Positions 8,299 through 17,141 are shown, counted from the first letter of the stretch. The stretch: DNA of 64,000 bases from Ectobacillus polymachus (GCF_048159605.1 NZ_JBLREB010000001.1:310001-374000), one strand, 5' to 3'. A program made the numbers and translations. The notes: generated by a model from the sequence alone, not told the origin.

Positions 8299-9459
8299 TC
8301 AGTCCTTCATTCCAGCCAGTTTGGTCGATAAACCAGGGCGTCGTATATGCATGGTAACATCTATTTTCACTTCAACCTGCGGAAGAATCTTATCCCACCC
8401 GTCTTTGACTTTCTCCCACTCTTTCGGATATTTACGATGAAATGCATCTGCAAAACCAAATGCGTCCACATTCATTTCTTCCTGCACTTGTGTAAGGGTC
8501 TTGCCTATAAGCCCCTTGATTTCCTTTTCGGTGTTACTTTCTATTTTTTTGATAATAGTTGGCTCCATAATGTCGATATCACTACCATTTTGTACAATTA
8601 CACCATCAAATTCTGTTTTTACTAACATGCTCCATTTTCCGTCTGTGATAGAAGGGATGAGTTTTGTCTTTTGACGAATGGGATCTATTGATACAATTCC
8701 TCCGTTTTGATTGCTTACTGACACGGAAGTCACTTCATTTTTATTTCGTAACCACAACAGTCCCCTTGTTAAGGTAGTATCAACTTGAGTGACCATTTCA
8801 TCATTTTTCAAAATAGCTGTCCCTATAAGAAAATCAGTATGTTTTTCTGTAGTTTGAATCAATGGCAGGAGAGCCACCCCTGCATCGCTTGTTAACATCT
8901 GTTCAAAATCTTTCAAGGTAGTACTAGTACCTATATGCATCTCAGATATTTTTCGGAGCCCTTCGCCTACGAATAGTTCTAATTGCGGCTTAGCTTCCAG
9001 AAAATTAGATGCTTCCCCAGTACTGATAAACATATAAGCACGCTCCCGTGGTTCTGGGTGGCGAAGTAAATAGTCAATTTGTTTATGAAGACCACCCGCT
9101 TTAGCAAGTTTTTCCCCAATAATATACGTTTTACAGTGCCCCCAGAAGATTTTACGTGGAAGCTTTGTTTGGAGCTTTGACACAGCATCAGCCATATCTT
9201 CTCCAATCGCTGACCTCATCATGACACGGGGACCTCCTTGACCTTGTCCCGCTTGCCCGCTGCTTACAGCCGATGGGATTAAAACTTGGATGGTAAGCTT
9301 AATTTTTTTCCCTTCATTGGCATCCATAGCAACTCCTAATACTAGTGCAGTATCATTAAGTTCCCTTCTGTCCCAGCAGCCAGTAAGCAGAAATATAGAG
9401 GAAAAAGAGAGAAGAATGATGAATGTTTTCATAATATTTTGAGATAGAAAGGGATTCAT
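8299..9459 (-). CDS. Germinant-receptor C subunit, lipoprotein (GerAC family)
   Basis: This 386-residue Ger(x)C lipoprotein of the spore inner membrane has an N-terminal lipoprotein signal ending in lipobox LLTGC (Cys28), followed by WDRRELND, the family signature after the lipidated cysteine. The rest is the three-domain soluble GerAC fold with PHIGTSTTLKDF-like segments. It lies 36 bases after the A gene and stops next to the D gene. It needs prelipoprotein diacylglyceryl transferase for anchoring, and C subunits are needed for receptor stability. Confidence 0.93.
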   Translation of the reverse strand: MNPFLSQNIMKTFIILLSFSSIFLLTGCWDRRELNDTALVLGVAMDANEGKKIKLTIQVLIPSAVSSGQAGQGQGGPRVMMRSAIGEDMADAVSKLQTKLPRKIFWGHCKTYIIGEKLAKAGGLHKQIDYLLRHPEPRERAYMFISTGEASNFLEAKPQLELFVGEGLRKISEMHIGTSTTLKDFEQMLTSDAGVALLPLIQTTEKHTDFLIGTAILKNDEMVTQVDTTLTRGLLWLRNKNEVTSVSVSNQNGGIVSIDPIRQKTKLIPSITDGKWSMLVKTEFDGVIVQNGSDIDIMEPTIIKKIESNTEKEIKGLIGKTLTQVQEEMNVDAFGFADAFHRKYPKEWEKVKDGWDKILPQVEVKIDVTMHIRRPGLSTKLAGMKD

Positions 9460-9495
9460 CCTTTATCACAGCCTTCCCTTCATGCTTGCATTCTA

Positions 9496-11025
9496 TTATT
9501 TATTTCTTTGTCTCTGATTCGTTTTTTGTTTAGGATTTCGCCTATCCATCATCCACCATGGAACCCGAATCAGAGCATCTTTCCATTTACGCCCTTTCAT
9601 CGGGGTATTTGGGGAAAGGTAAGGAACTCCAAACGATTGCAATGCGCACAAGTGAATGACGATTGTAATGATTCCTAGCATAATACCCACTAATCCTAGT
9701 GAACCTGCAAGAAGAATCATAGGAAAACGTAGCATTCGAAATGCAATCCCTTGCGTATAGTGTGGAACCATAAAGGAGGAAATGCCTGTGATAGCAACAA
9801 CGATGATCATGGGTGCAGAAACTAGGCCAGCTTGAACTGCAGCCTGCCCGATGACCAATGCGCCGACAATACTAACAGCAGCCCCAACCTGTTTTGGTAG
9901 TCGAACCCCAGCTTCACGCAATGCTTCAAACGAAATTTCCATCATTAATGCTTCTACAAGTACTGGGAAAGGAACAGTTTCCCGAGAAGAGGCTGCACTA
10001 ATCAGTAAGGATGTCGGCACCATTTCCTGATGAAAAGTAAGAACAGCCACATAAAGAGAAGGTAGTACAAGAGAGAACACAAAGAATACAAAGCGCAATA
10101 TGCGTATGGCTGAACTAATCAGGAAACGTTGATAATAATCTTCCGGCGATTGAAGTAAAGAAAAAAAGCTAATGGGAGCAATTAAGACAAAAGGAGTACC
10201 GTCCACTAAAATCGCCACGCGACCTTCTAGGAGATTAGCAGCAGCTATATCAGGCCGTTCCGTATTTACGAGTTGAGGAAAGGGAGAGTAAGAATTGTCT
10301 TCTATCAATTCTTCGATATAGCCGCTTTCCAATATGCTATCTATATCAATGCGTTGCAAACGATTTTCGACTTCCTTAATAAGGCTTTTTTCCGTAATTT
10401 CTTCTATATAAGCAATTACAATACTCGTATCCGTGAAACGTCCGATTTTTATTGGTTTCATTTTAAGTTGAGTGCTTTTGATTTTTCGCCTTAGAAGGGC
10501 AGTATTGACTGCCAAGGTTTCTGTAAAACCTTCTCGTGGTCCTCGTACGATACTCTCTGCCGTTGGTTCCTCTACTGAGCGTTTTTCCCATTTAGCCAAT
10601 CCCAGTGCGAATCCAGACATTTCTTGTTGGATCAATAGCACCGTGTTACCGATTGAAAGATTTTCTATACAATCCCCGATTGTCTTAATTTCTATCACCT
10701 TTGCAATGGGTATCTTTTGCTCTAATTTTTCCTGTTGATTACTATCCATTCCTTCTGTCTCTAATGTAAGTGGAGTGAGTACATGCTTTTCAATCTCCTC
10801 TCTATTTGATAAACCTTCTATATATATAAGAACAGCTCTTGTTTGTCCATCAATCAAAAAGGGCCGGAAGGATACATCAAAGCAATCTTTATACACAGAG
10901 TGAAGAACTTGTAGATTGTCATCTAAATTGGAAGAAATCGAAATTTGTTGCTCAGCTATTTGTGGTTGTTTCGCATGGGAATCTTTTTTCTTATGGAATT
11001 GTTTGCGTTTATTTCGAAACAACAT
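9496..11025 (-). CDS. Germinant-receptor A subunit (GerAA family)
   Basis: This 509-residue A subunit has a long N-terminal cytosolic region, then about five membrane helices (roughly residues 290-470) and a basic C-tail. Family motifs seen include FLIDGQTRAVLIYIEGL, RGPREGFTE and EGRVAILVDGTPFVLIAP. ATG 11025 is chosen because AAAAGGAAGG precedes it. A TTG eight codons upstream is possible. This is the first gene of an A-C-D-B-B-B operon on the minus strand. Such operons are normally transcribed by sigma-G in the forespore, but I could not place a convincing sigma-G promoter. Confidence 0.93.
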   Translation of the reverse strand: MLFRNKRKQFHKKKDSHAKQPQIAEQQISISSNLDDNLQVLHSVYKDCFDVSFRPFLIDGQTRAVLIYIEGLSNREEIEKHVLTPLTLETEGMDSNQQEKLEQKIPIAKVIEIKTIGDCIENLSIGNTVLLIQQEMSGFALGLAKWEKRSVEEPTAESIVRGPREGFTETLAVNTALLRRKIKSTQLKMKPIKIGRFTDTSIVIAYIEEITEKSLIKEVENRLQRIDIDSILESGYIEELIEDNSYSPFPQLVNTERPDIAAANLLEGRVAILVDGTPFVLIAPISFFSLLQSPEDYYQRFLISSAIRILRFVFFVFSLVLPSLYVAVLTFHQEMVPTSLLISAASSRETVPFPVLVEALMMEISFEALREAGVRLPKQVGAAVSIVGALVIGQAAVQAGLVSAPMIIVVAITGISSFMVPHYTQGIAFRMLRFPMILLAGSLGLVGIMLGIITIVIHLCALQSFGVPYLSPNTPMKGRKWKDALIRVPWWMMDRRNPKQKTNQRQRNK

Positions 11026-11177
11026 GATGAACGCCTTCCTTTTATCCAAGGTTGTATGGAAAAGTATGAAAAAAGCTATCTTTATTCTGTGAAGTATGGA
11101 GTAAAATTATCCAAATGGAATGTGATTTTTTACTACTGTTTTCATTATGTATGACTATAAAAGATTTTTTTACTTGA

Positions 11178-11186
11178 TGGTATAAT
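11178..11186 (+). promoter_or_regulatory. Extended -10 promoter element
   Basis: TG-n-TATAAT at 11178-11186 lies about 23 bases before the small-gene start at 11209, with AAAGAGGTGG between them as ribosome site. No good -35 was found, as is common for extended -10 promoters. Confidence 0.4.
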
Positions 11187-11208
11187 TAGGAAAAGAGGTG
11201 GTGATAAG

Positions 11209-11382
11209 ATGCCTTGGGGAACAATCATTTACCAGATTGTGTTTTTTGTAATATTGATTTTTGTGGTTCAAGGCATATTCTTCCTTATAAAAAAAGTGTA
11301 TATACACGCAAAGGGTCCCTCAGAAATGGAAAAGAAATTAGATCGAATTATTGAACTATTGGAAAAGCAAAAGAAAGAATAA
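11209..11382 (+). CDS. Small membrane protein, DUF4083-like
   Basis: A 57-residue protein starts MPWGTIIYQIVFFVILI, has a single transmembrane helix (about residues 5-27), and then a charged amphipathic tail containing EMEKKLDRIIELLEKQKKE that could form a short coiled coil. This arrangement matches the DUF4083 family of Bacillus. The ATG follows AAAGAGGTGG. It is a monocistronic-looking gene divergent from the ger operon. Function unknown. Confidence 0.65.
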   Translation: MPWGTIIYQIVFFVILIFVVQGIFFLIKKVYIHAKGPSEMEKKLDRIIELLEKQKKE

Positions 11383-11557
11383 AATTAACGGTAAAATGAT
11401 TAGATATTTCCTAGATAGTTTCTTAGTTTTCGAAAGACAATCTTACAACAATGCAAGAAAGCTCATTTGAGGAGTAGTATTTATCTTGGGGTTCAAGTAG
11501 TATTTTTTTGCTTTCTTGATATAATAGCCTTACAAAATGATAGTAGAAGGTGGTCTT

Positions 11558-11788
11558 ATGCTGATCGTCCATATTCTTGTAGGTATTTTATTTGGATTTA
11601 TTCTCTGGAAGCTTCTCAAAGTAACGATAAAGTTCGTATTGTGGCTTTTATTAATTGGTATAATCGTAGCAATTATTTTTCCACAGGGATTATTTTTGGT
11701 TGGCGGTATCGGAGTTTTCGGGCTTAGTGCGTTAGTAGTACTTTTCATTTTAAGTTTACTAGGTTTCTTGTTTTTTGAGGGTCATTAA
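11558..11788 (+). CDS. Small hydrophobic membrane protein, unknown
   Basis: A 76-residue product starts MLIVHILVGILFGFILWKLL. It is almost entirely hydrophobic, with three likely helices and the ending FLFFEGH. ATG 11558 is preferred over the upstream in-frame start at 11537 because GAAGG sits at the right distance. TATAAT at 11520 could be its -10. I do not recognise a family. A terminator follows at 11829. Confidence 0.5.
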   Translation: MLIVHILVGILFGFILWKLLKVTIKFVLWLLLIGIIVAIIFPQGLFLVGGIGVFGLSALVVLFILSLLGFLFFEGH

Positions 11789-11828
11789 AGTGGAGAGGGT
11801 AGTCGAAATAATAAACTGTAAGTATTTA

Positions 11829-11862
11829 CATCCCCTGGGTTCTCTCAGGGGATGTTTTGTGT
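11829..11862. terminator. Convergent terminator
   Basis: Perfect arms CATCCCCTG (11829-11837) and CAGGGGATG (11846-11854) precede a T-rich stretch, between a plus-strand gene and the minus-strand repeat protein gene. Confidence 0.75.
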
Positions 11863-11865
11863 ATC

Positions 11866-12843
11866 TTAATGGACGACAGTAAATTGAGTATCACTACTTG
11901 CTCCATTACACATTACTGTAATAGAAACACTTCCTAATGTAGTATTGCCACCAACATGCCATGACCATGAGACATTACCATTTGCATCAGCTTGTTTTGG
12001 TTCAAGTCCTTGAGCATGACTATCCCCACTTTTATAATGAATAGCGATAGATGCTGTAGCGCCTGGTGTAACTTTTGCTCTTAGAGTAGCTGTGCTATTT
12101 CGAGGGGCTGGACTAGATACACTAAAAATTTCGACATTTGCTTGTTGTGTACTGGATTGTATCTGTTGTGTTTGAGCATAATTTGCTTTTGCGTCAGCAT
12201 CAGCTTTTGCTTTTGCGTCAGCATCGGCTTTTGCTTTTGCGTCAGCATCAGCTTTCGCTTTTGCGTCAGCATCGGCTTTTGCTTTTGCGTCAGCATCGGC
12301 TTTTGCTTTTGCGTCAGCATCGGCTTTTGCTTTTGCGTCAGCATCAGCTTTTGCTTTTGCGTCAGCATCGGCTTTTGCTTTTGCATCTGAATCGGCTTTT
12401 GCTTTTGCATCAGCATCGGCCTTCGCTTTTGCATCGGCATCAGCTTTTGCATGTGCAACCGCATTGGCTTGAGCTTGAATTTCAACTTGATGTTTTGCTT
12501 CTAACTGTTTTGCGGTTGCAGATTCCATTCCAATTCCAACTACGGAAGATAAAATAAATACTATTACAGTATAACTAAGAATACCAAAAGCTTTCCCAAT
12601 AACTGATTTTCGATTAAAAAAGAATAATTTACGCCGAATAGAGAAAGTGTTTGTGAAAGGGATCAAAGCAAACAAAAAAAGTAAACTCCATCCTAAAGTA
12701 TGTACAAATGAATCCCATATAGTTGGACCAGATGATATTTGTCCAAGAAATCCTAAAACAAACACAATATACCCCAGTGAAGCAATGACTTTATTTTTGG
12801 AATTTCCAGATCGAAAACCAATAAATTTGTTAATGAATTTCAT
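11866..12843 (-). CDS. Membrane protein with long Ala/Lys/Asp repeat and secreted C-terminal domain
   Basis: This 325-residue protein begins MKFINKFIGFRSG, then has about three membrane helices (residues 24-110). Next comes a region of about 90 residues built from 11 repeats of AKADADAK, then a short Gln/Ser linker and a C-terminal beta-rich domain (roughly 225-325). That domain contains TLRAKVTPGATASI and NGNVSWSWHVGGNTTLG, as in extracellular beta-sandwich domains of Gram-positive surface proteins. The repeat probably forms a charged helical stalk holding the domain off the membrane. The GFRSG start recurs in the protein at 51770-52963. Function unknown. Confidence 0.75.
   Translation of the reverse strand: MKFINKFIGFRSGNSKNKVIASLGYIVFVLGFLGQISSGPTIWDSFVHTLGWSLLFLFALIPFTNTFSIRRKLFFFNRKSVIGKAFGILSYTVIVFILSSVVGIGMESATAKQLEAKHQVEIQAQANAVAHAKADADAKAKADADAKAKADSDAKAKADADAKAKADADAKAKADADAKAKADADAKAKADADAKAKADADAKAKADADAKAKADADAKANYAQTQQIQSSTQQANVEIFSVSSPAPRNSTATLRAKVTPGATASIAIHYKSGDSHAQGLEPKQADANGNVSWSWHVGGNTTLGSVSITVMCNGASSDTQFTVVH
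12191..12454. repeat. 24-bp tandem repeat, 11 copies, inside the coding sequence
   Basis: Unit boundaries fall every 24 bases from 12191 to 12431 (GCGTCAGCATC..., GCATC... in the last copies), encoding AKADADAK on the minus strand. Copies differ by a few synonymous bases and one Asp-Ser-Asp variant. Confidence 0.95.
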
Positions 12844-13072
12844 TATTTCCCCCTATTAAAAAGACATAATTAGTGCGACAAATAAATTATATCATTCTTT
12901 ATTTTCTGGAAATACCATTTGGTTATAAAAAATACAAATATGTACAAATGTGAATGAAGGGGGAACTAATAATAAATTAGAAAATATTCCCAATATGTCA
13001 ATTAGAATGACTTTATCTTGCTATTTAAGGTTAGTTAACGATTTGTAATTTCCCTTGTTTTTTATAAGAAGC

Positions 13073-14005
13073 TTACCCAAAAACAGTATCATAAATCTCC
13101 ATAAATGATCGTGCAGCTAAACTCAAGTACCGTTCTTCTAAGTAAGTAAACACTAATGTGCGTGTCGGGTGGGTATCAATTGGAACATACAACGGGTTAA
13201 GGCTTGAATGTTGTCGCATTACCATTTTCGGGACGATGGTAATCCCTAACCCTGAGGCAACTAGCGATTGGGCTGTCTCGATATTACTAGTGATGAAAGC
13301 AGCTAGAGGCTGAAACCCACTATCTGCACAAAGATCTAGAAGGATGCGGCGAAATCCAAATCCCTGTTTTAACAATATAAATGGAGATTCCGCTACAGCA
13401 GATAAAGGGATTGCTTGTTCTGCGACTTGTACGTTTTTCCCTGCAGACTTCACGAGTATGCGGACTTCTTCTGACATCCAGTTTTTTTCTTCTCGTGGAA
13501 TCGCAAGGAACAGCGGTTCAGTTAACATAGAACGAGTGACCAATCGATTACTTTCAATAGGTAACGGTAAAATGGATAGATCCACTAATCCTCTTACTGT
13601 TAAATTTTCTAGCTCCTCAGTTGACTCTTCAATTAAGTGTACCTTTACTTGTGGATATTTCTCTAAGAAAGCCTGAATAAGTGGTGGTAATATGTGTCCA
13701 CCGGTGACAGCAGGAACCCCAATGGTTATTTCGGATCCAATCCCTTCATTGCTCTCATGCATTTCGCGTAACAGATCGTCATGTGCCCTTAGGATTTGCT
13801 CTGCTTTTTCAATAAAGCGAATTCCTTCAGGAGTTAGGGCAACAGGACCGTGTCCTCGATAAAATAGACAAACACCAATTTCATTTTCAAGTTTTTTGAT
13901 TTGTTGGCTTAGTGATGGCTGCGCAATATGTAAGCTATTCGCTGCTTTAGAAAAGCTTTTTTGTCGATAAACCTCTAGAGCATATTGTAATAATCGTAGT
14001 TCCAT
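13073..14005 (-). CDS. LysR-family transcriptional regulator
   Basis: This 310-residue regulator has an N-terminal winged helix-turn-helix (residues 1-60, FSKAANSLHIAQPSLSQQIKKLE) and a periplasmic-binding-like effector domain from about residue 90 (EITIGVPAVTGGHILPPLI...). It resembles the CitR/YwbI-type group of Bacillus. It is divergent from a methyltransferase gene, so the shared 123-base gap (14006-14128) is the likely operator region, the usual LysR arrangement. The inducer is not evident. Confidence 0.9.
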   Translation of the reverse strand: MELRLLQYALEVYRQKSFSKAANSLHIAQPSLSQQIKKLENEIGVCLFYRGHGPVALTPEGIRFIEKAEQILRAHDDLLREMHESNEGIGSEITIGVPAVTGGHILPPLIQAFLEKYPQVKVHLIEESTEELENLTVRGLVDLSILPLPIESNRLVTRSMLTEPLFLAIPREEKNWMSEEVRILVKSAGKNVQVAEQAIPLSAVAESPFILLKQGFGFRRILLDLCADSGFQPLAAFITSNIETAQSLVASGLGITIVPKMVMRQHSSLNPLYVPIDTHPTRTLVFTYLEERYLSLAARSFMEIYDTVFG

Positions 14006-14128
14006 ATGATCAACTCCATAGTTTGTAACTATCGTTTTTATAGATTATATATCTTAGACGAATACCTGTCGATTCGTTATGATACATATAACAATCAATT
14101 AATGGAAGATACGAGGGAGGAAAAGAAC

Positions 14129-14905
14129 ATGAAGGAAGAAAAAACATTGGTTCAAAAGCAGTTTTCAAAACACCCCGAAAAATATCGAGATGAACAGTTA
14201 TTTTCTGCTGGTGATGATTTACGCGCAATGATTCAAGCAGTTCCTTTAACAGGAAAAGAAAAAGTACTTGATATCGGAACAGGCGCTGGGCATACAGCAA
14301 TTACATTTTCCTCCTTTACCAGGGAATGCATTGGTTTAGACGTAACAAAAGAAATGGTGGAAGTCGCTACAAATTATGCGAAGGAACGTGGTGTATCCAA
14401 TGTGGAATTCCGTCAAGGAAATGCAGAAAGTCTACCGTTTCCAGATGGGACGTTTGATATTGTAACGTGCCGTTATGCTGCGCATCATTTTGCAAATGTT
14501 CGAAAAGTAGTGCAAGAGATATCCCGTGTACTAAAGACTGGCGGGCACTTTTTATTAATTGATCACTATGCCCCGGAAGATATATCGTTAGACCGCTTTA
14601 TCAACCAATTAAACAAAATGAGGGATCCATCCCAAGTTCGTGAAAGTTCCCTTTCCGAATGGAAGGATATGTTTGCCGAAAATTATTCCCAGTATCAGGA
14701 AGTGTTAAAATGGGATTTACCAATTGAATTTGCTAGTTGGATTGAACGAGCAGGAACAACACCTGAAGTGAAGCAGAAAATTGTATCCCTTTTACAGAAT
14801 GCTGATCCATTATGCAAAGAAACATTTAATCCAGTCTTTGATGAACAGAATGATCCGATTTCCTTTTGTTTAAAAGCGATTTTGTTACATGGTAGTAAGG
14901 ATTAA
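14129..14905 (+). CDS. Class I SAM-dependent methyltransferase (UbiE/YcgJ-like)
   Basis: This 258-residue enzyme has motif I VLDIGTGAGHTA, an acidic loop at the end of strand 2 (CIGLDVTKEM) and post-motif DIVTCRYAAHHFANV, all typical of UbiE/COQ5-like small-molecule methyltransferases. ATG 14129 is chosen because GAGGGAGGAAAAG precedes it. The frame is open upstream, but that part overlaps the divergent control region. It probably answers to the divergent LysR regulator. The methyl acceptor is unknown. Confidence 0.88.
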   Translation: MKEEKTLVQKQFSKHPEKYRDEQLFSAGDDLRAMIQAVPLTGKEKVLDIGTGAGHTAITFSSFTRECIGLDVTKEMVEVATNYAKERGVSNVEFRQGNAESLPFPDGTFDIVTCRYAAHHFANVRKVVQEISRVLKTGGHFLLIDHYAPEDISLDRFINQLNKMRDPSQVRESSLSEWKDMFAENYSQYQEVLKWDLPIEFASWIERAGTTPEVKQKIVSLLQNADPLCKETFNPVFDEQNDPISFCLKAILLHGSKD

Positions 14906-14948
14906 ACTTTCATTTTATATAAGAAAATCCAAAAAAATCCATTCTATA

Positions 14949-14976
14949 TTCACAGCTAGTTCACAGTAGTTTCACA
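14949..14976 (+). promoter_or_regulatory. Three TTCACA repeats with 11-bp period (PhoP-box-like)
   Basis: TTCACA occurs at 14949, 14960 and 14971, exactly 11 bases apart. Bacillus PhoP binds direct repeats of TT(A/C/T)ACA separated by about five bases upstream of Pho-regulon promoters. A weak -35 (TTGGAC at 14981) follows immediately, and the secreted-protein gene starts at 15040. Confidence 0.6.
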
Positions 14977-15039
14977 ACAATTGGACATACTTGTTATGTA
15001 CCAGAATTTACTAGCTTATGAAGTTTAGGAGGAATGGAA

Positions 15040-15609
15040 ATGAAAGTAAGATCAAGCTTGATTGTACCTATTTTAGCAGCGTCTATATTATTACCGGCAG
15101 CAGGAGAAGCGACTGTAAATCAGAATACCAGCACAAATGCATCCCAGCAGCAGCATCATGAAAAAGGAGATAAGCAGCAAAAACTAACCAATATTATCAA
15201 TCAATACGCTTCTCCTGAGTTAAAGGATCAACTTACAAAAGATCTTGCTACCCAAAAGAGCCTAGTACAGCAATTACGCCAAACGCCAGGATTTCAAAAG
15301 AAAGTAGAGCAAAAGAAGGCGCAGCAAAAGGCTTTTTATCAAGCACATAAACAGGAAATTGATTCTATTCATTCACAAGTGAAAGAAGGGAAACTAACAA
15401 AACAACAAGCACACCAGCAATTACAAGCATTATCTGGACAGAATAATGGTGAGAAAGATAAACTAGGAGATCGTTCGATTTATAAGGAGTTACAAACAGC
15501 TGTTCAAAAGAAAGACAAAGCAGCTATCAATTCTGCATTAGAAAAATTAGATCAACACATCCAAAGCTCTAATCAGAAATTACAACAAGAAATAGCAGCA
15601 AATAAATAA
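15040..15609 (+). CDS. Secreted Gln/Lys-rich helical protein, unknown
   Basis: A 189-residue protein has a Sec signal peptide (MKVRSSLIVPILAASILLPAAGEA) and then a hydrophilic, almost wholly helical region rich in Gln and Lys (QQKLTNIINQY, VQQLRQTPGF, KLTKQQAHQQLQAL). ATG 15040 is favoured because AGGAGG (15027) lies seven bases before it, and ATG 15034 is too close. No enzymatic motif is seen. The three TTCACA repeats upstream suggest phosphate-starvation control. It may be a cell-wall or matrix-associated protein. I do not recognise the family. Confidence 0.7.
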   Translation: MKVRSSLIVPILAASILLPAAGEATVNQNTSTNASQQQHHEKGDKQQKLTNIINQYASPELKDQLTKDLATQKSLVQQLRQTPGFQKKVEQKKAQQKAFYQAHKQEIDSIHSQVKEGKLTKQQAHQQLQALSGQNNGEKDKLGDRSIYKELQTAVQKKDKAAINSALEKLDQHIQSSNQKLQQEIAANK

Positions 15610-15627
15610 AATAAAGGAAAACAAATT

Positions 15628-15670
15628 CACCCTACCATAGTCTATCCTGTGGTAGGGTGATGTATGTTTT
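15628..15670. terminator. Bidirectional terminator
   Basis: Perfect ten-base arms CACCCTACCA (15628-15637) and TGGTAGGGTG (15650-15659) lie between the converging secreted-protein and OsmC genes. Confidence 0.8.
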
Positions 15671-15671
15671 A

Positions 15672-16127
15672 TTAAGCTTTTTTCCATTGTGCATCAATTC
15701 GTATTCCAGCGTCGTTCAAAAGGTTATAGAGTGGACATCTTTTTTCAACGATTTCTTTTAACTGTTGTATTCTTTCGTCACTTTCATCGGTTTTAATATT
15801 TACTGTAAATCGAACATTTTGGAAATGTGGAGAGACTCCTTCAACCCCTGATAATCCACGAATATCAATAACCCCTGTTGAGTCAAATTCAATAGCCGAG
15901 AAAGAAAAATCGATTTCTTTAGCAATTACAGAAATCATTACACTTTTACAACCGTTCAATGCGGCCAAAACAAATTCCATTGGATTAGGTGCCTCATCGG
16001 TTCCTCCTAATTGTATGGGTTCATCCATAAGAAAAGGATGAAAATGACGTACAGTTAAACTCGTTTTAACTCCAGATTCCCACTTTCCAGAGGCAGATAC
16101 TTTCGTAAGTGTAGAAGTATTTAACAT
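15672..16127 (-). CDS. OsmC-family protein
   Basis: This 151-residue protein has the OsmC/Ohr fold and carries the family cysteines in ALNGCKSVM and KRCPLYNLL, which form the thiol pair for reducing organic peroxides. It is closer to the YhfA/OsmC group than to Ohr by its N-terminal beta-sheet segment (SLTVRHFHPFLMDEPIQLGG). ATG 16127 follows GGAGAGG. A TTG five codons earlier is less likely. It is monocistronic and cytoplasmic. The exact substrate is not known. Confidence 0.88.
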   Translation of the reverse strand: MLNTSTLTKVSASGKWESGVKTSLTVRHFHPFLMDEPIQLGGTDEAPNPMEFVLAALNGCKSVMISVIAKEIDFSFSAIEFDSTGVIDIRGLSGVEGVSPHFQNVRFTVNIKTDESDERIQQLKEIVEKRCPLYNLLNDAGIRIDAQWKKA

Positions 16128-16295
16128 GTGAAACCTCTCCAATCCGTATTATTTATATAGGAATTATATAATATATTTTCCATTAGGTAAATATGATTTG
16201 ATGGTTTTCTTAGAAAATTCTTACTACTTTCATTGTTCTTTAGGTGCCTTTAATTTATGCATTTGTAATATTCATTACAAATTAATTTCTTCTTT

Positions 16296-16330
16296 AAATG
16301 TTAACCTAATTTAAAATATAGTTAACATTT
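16296..16330 (+). promoter_or_regulatory. BirA operator of the bioHC operon
   Basis: Perfect inverted arms AAATGTTAAC (16296-16305) and GTTAACATTT (16321-16330), separated by 15 bases, match the Gram-positive BirA site (TGTTAAC-n15-GTTAACA). BirA with biotinyl-AMP would repress when biotin is plentiful. Confidence 0.85.
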
Positions 16331-16350
16331 ATAAGCTAATATTGTATGAT
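16322..16350 (+). promoter_or_regulatory. Sigma-A promoter of bioHC
   Basis: TTAACA (16322-16327), a 17-base spacer and TATGAT (16345-16350) form a good vegetative promoter. Its -35 lies inside the right arm of the BirA site, so bound repressor would block RNA polymerase. Confidence 0.65.
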
Positions 16351-16403
16351 AAATAGCAAGAATGCGGAATTTGTAGGGGCTGTTAATAGATGGGGGAATA
16401 AAA

Positions 16404-17141
16404 ATGGAACAGTTGCATCTGGTTATATTACCTGGATGGGGAATGGAGAAAGCAGTATTTCAACCATTCATTACATCACTTTCGGGATGGGCTTCCGTTA
16501 CAGTTGTCGAATGGAAAAAGATACATGAAGAAAGTGAATTCAGTAAACGGGCTCTTGATACAGTTGATTTGATTGAAGGGCCTATTGTATTACTTGGCTG
16601 GTCATTAGGGTCGCTTGTAGCGTTTGAATATGCAAGTATGCATCCTGGAAACGTGAAGGGGCTCATTATTATGGGAGGGACTAGCTGTTTTACGAACAAT
16701 CAACACTATACTGGCGGCTGGGATCCGATTGTAATTCAGCGGATGAAACGCCGTTTACATAAAGATAAAGAGGGTACACTAGCTGCTTTCTATGAGTCCA
16801 TGTTTTCTGCAACTGAAAAAGAGTTTTATCATCAATTTTCAGAAATCGTGCAATCTGAATGGAGTGGGGACGACACGGAATCGTTACTCACTGGATTAGA
16901 TTATTTATTGCACAAAGACATGAGCTTGCATTTAGATGAAATCTCTGTTCCTTGTTTAGTCATTCACGGAACAGACGATCTAATATGCCCTATATATTCT
17001 GCATTGTTTATAAGAGAAAAATGCAAGAATCAATTACATCTTTCAATGATGGAAGAAACCGGACATATTCCTTTCTTTACAAAACCAAGTGAATGTGTTC
17101 AACTGCTTTCACAATTTATACAAGAGGAAGTGAAGATATGA
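16404..17141 (+). CDS. bioH: Pimeloyl-ACP methyl ester esterase BioH
   Basis: This 245-residue alpha/beta hydrolase removes the methyl group from pimeloyl-ACP methyl ester, ending the BioC-BioH route to the pimeloyl moiety of biotin. The nucleophile elbow GWSLGS carries Ser67. The Asp is in HGTDDLICP and the His in ETGHIPFF, giving the full triad. N-terminal LPGWGM is the oxyanion region found in BioH. It overlaps bioC by four bases and lies behind a BirA operator, which supports the biotin role. The rest of the biotin genes are not in this window. Confidence 0.9.
   Translation: MEQLHLVILPGWGMEKAVFQPFITSLSGWASVTVVEWKKIHEESEFSKRALDTVDLIEGPIVLLGWSLGSLVAFEYASMHPGNVKGLIIMGGTSCFTNNQHYTGGWDPIVIQRMKRRLHKDKEGTLAAFYESMFSATEKEFYHQFSEIVQSEWSGDDTESLLTGLDYLLHKDMSLHLDEISVPCLVIHGTDDLICPIYSALFIREKCKNQLHLSMMEETGHIPFFTKPSECVQLLSQFIQEEVKI

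Noticed and set aside
11041..11208. Sigma-G promoter for the ger operon
   Set aside because: Several CATA-type sequences occur, but none has an acceptable -35 at the right distance.
12081..12557. Long open frames in other phases across the 24-bp repeat
   Set aside because: They are by-products of the in-frame tandem repeat, and the translations are simple Lys/Met/Gln or Leu/Arg repeats.
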